This document shows positions 54,600-61,846 of a DNA stretch of 64,000 nucleotides, piece after piece. The position numbers were made by a program, and so were the translations under genes. Numbering within the stretch: the first letter of the stretch is position 1; every line of letters begins with the position of its first letter. The DNA is taken from assembly GCF_014196795.1 (NCBI RefSeq), contig NZ_JACIEJ010000002.1, positions 372,001-436,000 on the forward strand, read 5' to 3'. The notes under the pieces are model-generated. The model had not been told where the DNA came from. It made no database searches and saw nothing but the letters and a program-made list of their open reading frames with translations. Source of the stretch: Sagittula marina (GTDB lineage Bacteria > Pseudomonadota > Alphaproteobacteria > Rhodobacterales > Rhodobacteraceae).

Positions 54600-55553
54600 C
54601 TAAACTCTTTCGATGATCCGCTCGCCAAACAGGCCCTGCGGCCGGAACAGCAGCACGATCAGCGCCAGCACAAAGGCAAACCACGTTTCGGTATTGCCCC
54701 CGAGCAAGGGCTGCCCCCAGTAGATCTCGAACAGCTTCTCCATCAGACCGATCATCAGACCCCCGATGATAGCCCCGGCGATGCTTTCCAGCCCGCCCAG
54801 CATCAGAACCGGCAGCGCCTTGTAGGCGATGACCTCCAACGCAAAGCTCACACCGGCCCGCGCCCCCCAGGCAATGCCCGTGACCAGCGCGATGATCCCC
54901 GCGATGAACCAGACCAGCACCCAGACGGTCTGCAACGAGATCCCGACGGACAGTGCCGCCTGGTGGTCGTCGCCCAGCGCCCGGATCGCACGCCCCATCT
55001 GCGTGTAGTTGAGGAAGGCCAGCAGCGCCGCGACCAGCGCACAGGCCACCACAACCACCGTGATATCGAGGTGTTGCAGGATCAGCAGGCCACCCCACGG
55101 CTCCAACACCGTGTCGCCGGTGGGAATGCCGAGTTCCTCGGTGATCATCTGCTTGTTTTCACCGCCAAAGATGATTTCGCCGCCGCCGATCAGGAACAGC
55201 GTGATCCCGATGGTCGCCATGAACAGGATGATGTCCGGCTGCCCCACCAGCGGACGCAACACCACCCGCTCGATGCCGACAGCCAAAACGAACATGACCC
55301 CCAACGTCAGCAGCACCGAAATCCACGCGGGCACACCAAAGGAATGCAGCCCCACCAGCGTCAGCGCGGCAAAGACCACCATGATGCCCTGAGCAAAGTT
55401 GAAGATCCGGCTCGACCGGAAGATCAGAACAAAGCCCAGCGCGATCAGGGCATACAGCACCCCGGACACAAGCCCTTCCCACAAGACCTGAAGCAGGAAA
55501 TCCGGCGCCTCGACCATATCCACAAATGGATTGATGAAGATGTCTTTTAGCAT
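54600..55553 (-). CDS. livH: ABC transporter permease (LivH type)
   Basis: 317 aa with about eight helices. LVSGVLYALIALGFVLIFRSSRIFNFAQGIMVV is the LivH start pattern; GRAIRALGDDHQAALSVGISLQTVWVLVWFIAG is the coupling loop. GAGGGGG lies upstream of the ATG. Partner of LivM, LivG and LivF. Confidence 0.93.
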   Translation of the reverse strand: MLKDIFINPFVDMVEAPDFLLQVLWEGLVSGVLYALIALGFVLIFRSSRIFNFAQGIMVVFAALTLVGLHSFGVPAWISVLLTLGVMFVLAVGIERVVLRPLVGQPDIILFMATIGITLFLIGGGEIIFGGENKQMITEELGIPTGDTVLEPWGGLLILQHLDITVVVVACALVAALLAFLNYTQMGRAIRALGDDHQAALSVGISLQTVWVLVWFIAGIIALVTGIAWGARAGVSFALEVIAYKALPVLMLGGLESIAGAIIGGLMIGLMEKLFEIYWGQPLLGGNTETWFAFVLALIVLLFRPQGLFGERIIERV

Positions 55554-55699
55554 AAGTCCCCCTCGGCCTCAGCCCGGTCCTGCGTGAACCCGACCCGCTG
55601 AATGTCCATCCCCGAAGCGGTGCCCGCCGCGTTGAATTCTGTCACCTGCACGTTGAAATCTCCGGTCCGGTGCGCCCCGTCGCCTGCGGCCCTAGTCAT
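55547..55699 (-). CDS. Candidate 50-aa coupled ORF between livG and livH
   Basis: Reads MTRAAGDGAHRTGDF...; its ATG lies inside the last codons of livG and its TAA sits within ATGCTAA at the livH start, so it is overlapped on both sides. Third codon positions are mostly G/C, as in neighbours. No motif or hydrophobic segment is visible. It is either a real small protein that couples translation or chance. Confidence 0.3.
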   Translation of the reverse strand: MTRAAGDGAHRTGDFNVQVTEFNAAGTASGMDIQRVGFTQDRAEAEGDLC

Positions 55700-56510
55700 G
55701 CGCCACCCCCAGATAAGCATCGATCACGTCCTGATTGTTGCGCACCTCGTCCGGTGTGCCATCGCCGATCTTCTTGCCGTAATCCATCACGACAACCCGG
55801 TCGGAAATATCCATCACCACGCCCATATCGTGCTCGATCAGGGCGATGGTCGTGCCAAATTCGTCATTCACATCAAGGATAAAGCGGCTCATGTCCTCCT
55901 TTTCCTCGACGTTCATCCCCGCCATCGGCTCATCAAGCAGCAGGATCGACGGCTCCGCGGCCAGCGCCCGCGCCAACTCCACCCGCTTCTTCAAACCATA
56001 CGGCAGGCGCCCCACCGGCGTCTTGCGGATGTTCTGGATCTCGAGGAAGTCGATGACCTTTTCGCAGATTTCGCGGTTCTCGATCTCTTCGCGCTGCGCC
56101 TTTCCCCACCAGAGAGCCTGCGCCCCGATCCCCGCTTTCATATGCGTCAGCCGGCCAGTCATCACGTTGTCCAGAACGGTCATCCCCTCGAACAGGGCAA
56201 TGTTCTGGAACGTCCGCGCCACGCCCATCCGCGCAACCTCGTAGGGCTTCATCGGCGGACGCTTCGCCCCCTTGTACCAGACCTCGCCAATGGTCGGCGT
56301 GTAGAACCCGGAAATGATGTTGAGCATGGACGACTTGCCCGCCCCGTTCGGCCCGATGATCGCGCGGATCTCGCCCTCGCGAATATCGAAGGAAATATCC
56401 TGTATCGCCACCAGCCCGCCGAACTTCAGCGTGATGTTCTTCATCTCCATCAAGGTGCCGCCAATCTGGCGCCCGTCGGCGGTGATGTACCCTTCGGTCT
56501 GGTCCAGCAT
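55692..56510 (-). CDS. livG: ABC transporter ATP-binding protein (LivG type)
   Basis: 272 aa. Walker A IIGPNGAGKSSMLNIISG, Q-loop VARTFQNIALFEGMT, signature LPYGLKKRVELARAL (LivG-type YG variant), Walker B ILLLDEPMAGMN, switch LIEHDMGVVMDISDRVVVMDYG. The ATG at 56510 follows GGAGGGGG. It is the first transporter gene after the acyl-CoA synthetase gene, 106 bases after it. Confidence 0.94.
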   Translation of the reverse strand: MLDQTEGYITADGRQIGGTLMEMKNITLKFGGLVAIQDISFDIREGEIRAIIGPNGAGKSSMLNIISGFYTPTIGEVWYKGAKRPPMKPYEVARMGVARTFQNIALFEGMTVLDNVMTGRLTHMKAGIGAQALWWGKAQREEIENREICEKVIDFLEIQNIRKTPVGRLPYGLKKRVELARALAAEPSILLLDEPMAGMNVEEKEDMSRFILDVNDEFGTTIALIEHDMGVVMDISDRVVVMDYGKKIGDGTPDEVRNNQDVIDAYLGVAHD

Positions 56511-56616
56511 CACGCCCCCTCCATCGCAAATCTCAAAGTCTCAACCGCCGGACCGCCCGTGGCGGGCCTTGCGGGATGGTGGGCGGGGCGATCCGCGCAG
56601 CGGGAGCGTCGTACCA

Positions 56617-58620
56617 TCATTCCGCCGCCACCGCCTTGGGTGTGACCGGCACGACCGCCGCATCCACCAGCTTCAGCGTCGCCTTGATCTTGCCCTTGCG
56701 CCCGTCTTCGTAGGTGACTTCCGTCTCGGTGTAGATCGTGTCCGACCCATCGTAGAGAGCGGCGACCAGATCGCCGAATTTCTCACCGATCACCTTGCGC
56801 TTGACCTTGCGCGTGCGGGTCATCTCGCCATCGTCTGCGTCCAGCTCCTTGTGCAATATCAAGAACCTGTGGATCTGGCAGCCCGACAGCATGTCGTCCT
56901 CCGCCACAGAGGCATTCACCTCCTCCACATGGGCGCGCACCGTCTCGATCACCTGCGGATGCTGTGCCAGCTCCTGATAGGAGGCATAGGCGATGTTGTT
57001 GCGCTCCGCCCAGTTGCCCACCGCCGTCAGGTCGATGTTGATGAAGGCGCAGCAACGGTCCTGCCCCGCGCCAAAGACCACGGCCTCCAGGATGTCAGGA
57101 TAGAACTTCAGCTTGTTCTCGACGTATTTCGGCGCGAACAGCGCGCCGGAGGCCATCTGCCCCACGTCTTTCGCCCGGTCGATGATGCGCAGATGACCGG
57201 TGTCCTCCTCGAAGAACCCCGCATCGCCCGTGGCAACCCACCCTTCGGCGTCCTTGGTGGAGGCCGTGCTTTCAGGGTTCTTGTAATATTCCACAAACGT
57301 GCCCGGCGAGCGGTAGAAGACCTCGCCATTCTCGGCAATCTTGATCTCCACCCCCGGCGCAGGCACCCCAACCGTGTCAGAGCGGACCTCGCCGTCAGGC
57401 TGCACCGTGATAAAGACCGACGCCTCCGTCTGCCCGTACAGCTGCTTCAGGTTGATCCCGAGCGAGCGATAGAAATCAAAGATCTCCGGCCCGATGGCCT
57501 CGCCCGCCGTATAGCCCACCCGCACCTTGGAAAAGCCCATGGCGTTTTTCAGCGGGCCATAAACCAGCATTTCGCCCAGCGCGTATTTCGCCCGGTCCAT
57601 CGCGCCCACCGGCTTGCCGTCAAGGATGCTCGGCCCCACCTTGCGCGCGTGCGCCATGAAGTGATCGAACATGCGCTTCTTGGTTTTGCCCGCGTCCTCC
57701 ATGCGGATCATGATCTGCGTCAGAAGCGTCTCAAAGATCCGCGGCGGCGCAAAATAATAGGACGGTGCGATCTCGCGCAGGTCGGTCTGCAGGGTCTCGA
57801 CGCTTTCGGGGCAGTTGACGCAGAAGCCTTTCCAATAGGCCTGCCCGATGGAAAAGATGAAATCCCCAACCCAGGCCATCGGCAGATAGGCCAGCACCTC
57901 GTCATCGCGTTTAAGATGGTCGAACTCCGCCGAGGACCGCGCCGCCTCGATGATGTTGCGGTTGGACAGGACCACGCCCTTGGGCTTTCCCGTCGTCCCC
58001 GAGGTGTACAGCATCACGCAGGTGTCGTCGTAGCCCAGAACAGAGCGTCGCGCGTTCAGCTCCTCGATGAATTCATCGCGCGCCGCGCGCCCCTGCGCCT
58101 GAACATGGCTGAATTCATGCAGATGGCTGTGGTCGTACTTCCGCAGGCCGCGCGGGTCGACGTAGATCATGTGCTCGAACTGGTGCAGGCCTTCCTGCAC
58201 CTCGATCACCTTGTCCACCTGCTCCTGATCGGCCACCACGACGAACCGCGCGCCGCAATGGTCCAGCACATAGGCCATCTCTTCGGCGCTGGCGTCCTGA
58301 TACAGGGGCACGGGGATCGCGCCGCACATCTGCGCCGCCACCATCGACCAGTAGAGCGTCGGACGGTTGCGCCCGATCACGGCCACATAATCGCCGCGCC
58401 CCACGCCGATGTTCAACAGACCAAGGGCAAAGGCCTCGATCTCTTCCTCAGCCTCGGCCCAAGTCCAGCTTTGCCAGATTCCGTATTCTTTTTCGCGGTA
58501 AGCCGGCGCATCCCCCATCTCTGTCGCATTCCGATGCAACAAAGCAGGGATCGAGCGCAGGCCTTCAACGCCCTCGACGCGTGAAGCCAAATTAAATTCC
58601 TCCCATGCCGAGACCGGCAT
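56617..58620 (-). CDS. AMP-forming long-chain acyl-CoA synthetase family protein
   Basis: 667 aa ANL adenylating enzyme. P-loop-like LYTSGTTGKPKGVVLSN, then GQAYWKGFCVNC, LYGQTEASVFITVQ, GDAGFFEEDTGHLRIIDRAKDVGQMASGALFAPKYVE (A8 hinge region) and a TRTRKVKRKV catalytic-Lys block. AAGGAG abuts the ATG at 58620 with no spacing; a TTG at 58590 has GGGAGG seven bases before it and is a real alternative (LASRVEGVEG start). With the PaaK-like ligase it brackets the Liv transporter, which suggests CoA activation of the imported acid. Confidence 0.88.
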   Translation of the reverse strand: MPVSAWEEFNLASRVEGVEGLRSIPALLHRNATEMGDAPAYREKEYGIWQSWTWAEAEEEIEAFALGLLNIGVGRGDYVAVIGRNRPTLYWSMVAAQMCGAIPVPLYQDASAEEMAYVLDHCGARFVVVADQEQVDKVIEVQEGLHQFEHMIYVDPRGLRKYDHSHLHEFSHVQAQGRAARDEFIEELNARRSVLGYDDTCVMLYTSGTTGKPKGVVLSNRNIIEAARSSAEFDHLKRDDEVLAYLPMAWVGDFIFSIGQAYWKGFCVNCPESVETLQTDLREIAPSYYFAPPRIFETLLTQIMIRMEDAGKTKKRMFDHFMAHARKVGPSILDGKPVGAMDRAKYALGEMLVYGPLKNAMGFSKVRVGYTAGEAIGPEIFDFYRSLGINLKQLYGQTEASVFITVQPDGEVRSDTVGVPAPGVEIKIAENGEVFYRSPGTFVEYYKNPESTASTKDAEGWVATGDAGFFEEDTGHLRIIDRAKDVGQMASGALFAPKYVENKLKFYPDILEAVVFGAGQDRCCAFINIDLTAVGNWAERNNIAYASYQELAQHPQVIETVRAHVEEVNASVAEDDMLSGCQIHRFLILHKELDADDGEMTRTRKVKRKVIGEKFGDLVAALYDGSDTIYTETEVTYEDGRKGKIKATLKLVDAAVVPVTPKAVAAE

Positions 58621-58678
58621 CTCCTTGTGCCCTCCCCTCCTCAAGGGGGGCGTGATCGCTTGTGCGATTCTGATGCCG

Positions 58679-58707
58679 ATTAGGCGTGTTCTGAGCCTCG
58701 TGGTCAA
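58679..58707 (-). promoter_or_regulatory. Candidate promoter of the acyl-CoA synthetase-liv operon
   Basis: On the minus strand TTGACC (58707-58702), 17-base spacer, CCTAAT (58684-58679), about 60 bases upstream of the start codon in the divergent gap to the kinase gene. Confidence 0.4.
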
Positions 58708-58730
58708 CTTTTTCCTGAGGTTTTCCAGAA

Positions 58731-58747
58731 TGTAACGAATTCTTACA
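58731..58747. promoter_or_regulatory. Inverted repeat TGTAA-N7-TTACA in the divergent promoter region
   Basis: TGTAACGAATTCTTACA (58731-58747): 5-bp arms around a GAATTC core. It lies 24 bases upstream of the -35 box candidate of the ligase operon and 74 bases upstream of the kinase start, a plausible operator for either. Confidence 0.4.
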
Positions 58748-58820
58748 GGCCGGGTGAAAGCCGATCGGACACGCATGGTCACTCTGGCCCCCGGACAAAA
58801 CCACCGCTACCGTCACGCCC

Positions 58821-60716
58821 ATGCAAACGCGCACCGACACCACCGCCTATACGCTGGCGGGCCTCAACCTGATCCAGCAGGCGCTGTCGATCTTTGATCG
58901 CAACCTGGGGTTGGTGCACATCAATCGCCCCATGCAGGTGATGTTCGACCTGCCCGACGCGCTGTGTGTGCCCGGCACCTCCTTTGAAAAGGTCATTCGC
59001 CATCTCGCGGTCAGTGGCGAGTACGGCCCGGTGGACGACATGGAATCCTTCATCAGGACCCGTGTCGATCGTGCCCGCGCGTTCGAGCCGCATTACATGG
59101 AACGCACCCGCGCCAATGGCCGCACAATCTCGGTCGAGGGCGCGCCCCTGCCTCAGGGCGGCTGGGTCACGGTCTACACCGACATCACGGCAATCAAGCA
59201 GCAGGAGGCTTTGCTGCGCAGCCGCTCAGAAACCCTCAGCGAAGAGGTGCTCGCCCGCTCGGAGGAGCTCAGCGCCACCAACCGCCAGCTCGCCGCCACC
59301 ATCAGCGCCCTCGAAGAAACCCGCCGTCAGTTGACCGAGATCGAAGCCCGCACCCGCACCACAGCCGAAATGATGCCCGCCCACATCGCCCGTGTGGACG
59401 ACACCGGGCATTACACCTTTTCCAACAACCGGTTGTCAGATGTCATGCCCGGGCGACCCGGTGCAATCGTCGGTCTGCACGCGCGCGAGGCGCTTGGCCC
59501 TGCCTACGCACGGGTCGCACCGCATCTGAACGGCGCGCTGAACGGGGAGCCGTCGACCTTCGAGTTCACCGATGAACCCTCCGGTCGCCGCATTCGCGCG
59601 GCCTTTACCCCTGATCCGCTGGAACCCGGCGTCTACATCATGTCCCAAGACGTCACACACGAAACGCAGGCGCGCGTGGCCCTGCAACAGACACGACGCC
59701 GCGAGATGGCGGCGCAGCTCACCTCCGGGCTGGCGCATGACTTTTCCAACCTGCTGACCATCATGCTGGGCCAACAAGCCAAACTCTCGCGGCTGGATCT
59801 GACACCCGAGGCGCAGGCCTGCGTAACCTCGACCTTGCAAGCCGCGCGGCGCGGCGCAGCCCTGCTCAACCGGATCTCCGACATCACCAGCCCGCGCCAA
59901 TGGCAGGCGGAGCCGTTGCGCCTTGGTCCCTTTCTGGAAGACCTGCACACGCTCGCCAAACCGACCCTGCCCGAAAAATTGCGGCTGACAATTTTGGACA
60001 ACACCTCTGCCCCATTGCTGGCAGATCCCGGCCTGTTGAACGATGCGCTGCTGAATTTGATCCTGAACGCCGCTGCTGCCTGCCCAGAGGATGGCACCAT
60101 CACGCTCACCGCCCGCGAACTGCGCGACACATGGCTTGAGATCACTGTAACAGACACCGGCACCGGCTTTTCACCAGAGGCGTTGGAGCGCGGCCTGACC
60201 CCGTTCTTCACCACCAAGGGCGGCGAAGGCTCCGGCCTCGGGTTGGCGATGGTCTACGACATGACCAAACTCGCGGGCGGCTCGGTGCGCTTGTCGAACA
60301 CGGACAGCGGTGCCTGTGTCACCCTCCGCCTGCCGCTGCGGCCCGCCCCCGACCTGCCGCAAAGCGGTCTGGTCCTGCTGGTCGAAGACAGTCCCGACCT
60401 GCGCGCGCCCATCCGTGACACGCTCACGGCACAGGGCTTTTCGGTCATCGAAGCGGCCAGCGTGGACGAAGCCTCCGCCCTGATCGACGCGCTGGACGTG
60501 GCGCTGGTGCTGTCCGACATCACGCTCGAAGGCGACGCCCCCGGATACGTTCTGGCCGACCGCCATCCGCAGGTGCCACTGCGGCTGATGACCTCGCTTC
60601 CCGTGACGCACCCCGATCACGGCGCGGCCCGCGCCCGAGCGCCCGTGCTGGCCAAACCCTTTACCCCCGAGGCGCTCGCGCGCTTCCTCGCCTGTCCGGA
60701 GGACCCGCGCCCATGA
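58821..60716 (+). CDS. PAS-containing hybrid histidine kinase
   Basis: 631 aa soluble kinase with no transmembrane segment. Order: PAS-like (10-130, SIFDRNLGLVHINRPMQVMF), coiled coil (135-180), second PAS (about 180-275), HisKA (SGLAHDFSNLL, phospho-His about residue 305), HATPase (LILNAAAACPEDGTI, DTGTGFSPEALERGLTPFFTTKGGEGSGLGLAMV), then a receiver domain (VLLVEDSPDLRAP, VLSDITLEGD; about 515-628). It is expected to phosphorylate the regulator encoded four bases into its stop. Divergent from the acyl-CoA synthetase-liv operon, its likely target. The ATG has no clear ribosome site. Confidence 0.88.
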   Translation: MQTRTDTTAYTLAGLNLIQQALSIFDRNLGLVHINRPMQVMFDLPDALCVPGTSFEKVIRHLAVSGEYGPVDDMESFIRTRVDRARAFEPHYMERTRANGRTISVEGAPLPQGGWVTVYTDITAIKQQEALLRSRSETLSEEVLARSEELSATNRQLAATISALEETRRQLTEIEARTRTTAEMMPAHIARVDDTGHYTFSNNRLSDVMPGRPGAIVGLHAREALGPAYARVAPHLNGALNGEPSTFEFTDEPSGRRIRAAFTPDPLEPGVYIMSQDVTHETQARVALQQTRRREMAAQLTSGLAHDFSNLLTIMLGQQAKLSRLDLTPEAQACVTSTLQAARRGAALLNRISDITSPRQWQAEPLRLGPFLEDLHTLAKPTLPEKLRLTILDNTSAPLLADPGLLNDALLNLILNAAAACPEDGTITLTARELRDTWLEITVTDTGTGFSPEALERGLTPFFTTKGGEGSGLGLAMVYDMTKLAGGSVRLSNTDSGACVTLRLPLRPAPDLPQSGLVLLVEDSPDLRAPIRDTLTAQGFSVIEAASVDEASALIDALDVALVLSDITLEGDAPGYVLADRHPQVPLRLMTSLPVTHPDHGAARARAPVLAKPFTPEALARFLACPEDPRP

Positions 60717-61417
60717 CCGATCCGCTGCCCCCCCTTGTCACCATCCTCGACGACGAGGCCGCCATCCGCGAGATCCTCACAGACGCGCTGCAAGAGGCCG
60801 GGTTTCGCACCCGCGCCTTTTCCCGCGCGACGGAATTCGAGGCCGCATTGCGCACCACCACACCCGATGTGGCGCTGGTGGACCTGTCCCTGCCGGACCG
60901 TGACGGGCTGACGCTGGTGCATCGGCTGGCACTGGAACAAGGCGCGAAGGTCATCATCATTTCGGGTCGCGCGCAGGTGCAGGACCGGATCACCGGGCTG
61001 GAACTGGGCGCCGACGATTACGTCACCAAACCGTTCGAGACCGCTGAGGTCATCGCCCGCATCCGCGCCCGCCTGCGCAAAGCGCCGGAAAAGGCGCAGG
61101 CCAGCACCGCCCGTTTCGGCGAGTGGATCGCGCATTTCGACCGCTTCGCACTGGAACGCGACGGGGCCGAGACGCCCTTTTCCCAAGCGGAGTCGGAGGT
61201 GCTGCGGCTGTTCCTCGAAAGCCCCAAGCGCCTGATCACCCGCGCCCACATGCAGGAGGCGCTGGGCGGCACGGCCGGTGACAGCTTTGACCGGGCGATG
61301 GATGTGCGGATCTCTCGGCTGCGCACGAAACTTGGCGAAGATCCGAAAAACCCACGCCTGATCAAGACGATCTACGGCGCGGGCTATATCTTTCTCGGCG
61401 ATGTGAGCTGGACCTGA
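60713..61417 (+). CDS. OmpR/PhoB-family response regulator
   Basis: 234 aa. Receiver domain with TILDDEAAIREIL, phosphoacceptor Asp in VALVDLSLPDRDG and VTKPF Lys; C-terminal winged helix with RFGEWIAHFDRFAL, LRLFLESPKRLITRAHMQEALG and MDVRISRLRTKLGEDPKNPRLIKTIYGAGYIFLG. ATGA overlap with the kinase. The DNA target is unknown; the neighbouring inverted repeat at 58731 is a candidate. Confidence 0.93.
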   Translation: MTDPLPPLVTILDDEAAIREILTDALQEAGFRTRAFSRATEFEAALRTTTPDVALVDLSLPDRDGLTLVHRLALEQGAKVIIISGRAQVQDRITGLELGADDYVTKPFETAEVIARIRARLRKAPEKAQASTARFGEWIAHFDRFALERDGAETPFSQAESEVLRLFLESPKRLITRAHMQEALGGTAGDSFDRAMDVRISRLRTKLGEDPKNPRLIKTIYGAGYIFLGDVSWT

Positions 61418-61420
61418 GAC

Positions 61421-61774
61421 CTACATAGGGTCGCCGCGACCAAAGACGTTCTCCCGATGCCACCGCAAGTTATCCCGATGCGGATGCAGGCGCGTGTCCT
61501 TGGGCAAATACAGCCGGCGATCCGGCGCAATCAACCGTGACACCACATCGCCGGGCACCTTGTTATGAGAGATCATCACATGGGAGGTCTCGTCCATAGA
61601 GATCGACCAACGCCCAGCGCGATGACCAAAACAATTGCACCGGTCAGCAAGCCTGCGAATGAGCGCCCGCGGAAACGCAAGGTACCATCTCTGCCACCAC
61701 TCTGACTGCCTCTGGACGGTCTTGCGTGGCCGCGCCCCAATCACATCGCGGAATACTGCACAGCGTGTCTCCAC
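61421..61774 (-). CDS. Hypothetical protein, possibly a remnant
   Basis: 117 aa from a GTG. The second half reads MDETSHVMISHNKVPG... RRLYLPKDTRLHPHRDNLRWHRENVFGR and has a codon bias like real genes; the first half is weaker. There is no ribosome site at the GTG or at the in-frame ATG at 61596. I do not recognise a family. It lies downstream of fdsA, where fdsC/fdsD genes would be expected in many operons, and converges on the response-regulator gene with a 3-base gap. Truncated gene versus intact short protein cannot be separated. Confidence 0.35.
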   Translation of the reverse strand: METRCAVFRDVIGARPRKTVQRQSEWWQRWYLAFPRALIRRLADRCNCFGHRAGRWSISMDETSHVMISHNKVPGDVVSRLIAPDRRLYLPKDTRLHPHRDNLRWHRENVFGRGDPM

Positions 61775-61846
61775 GCGGCCAAAGCAGGTGATCGGAGACG
61801 CGCCTATTTATCGGACGGCGCGCGCTCCTTGGGGGGTGAGAGATGT

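Noticed and set aside
56314-58584. 756-codon plus-strand ORF opposite the acyl-CoA synthetase gene
   Set aside because: Antisense shadow of a high-GC gene; the minus-strand protein has full ANL motifs and the plus-strand reading is His/Arg/Leu-rich with none.
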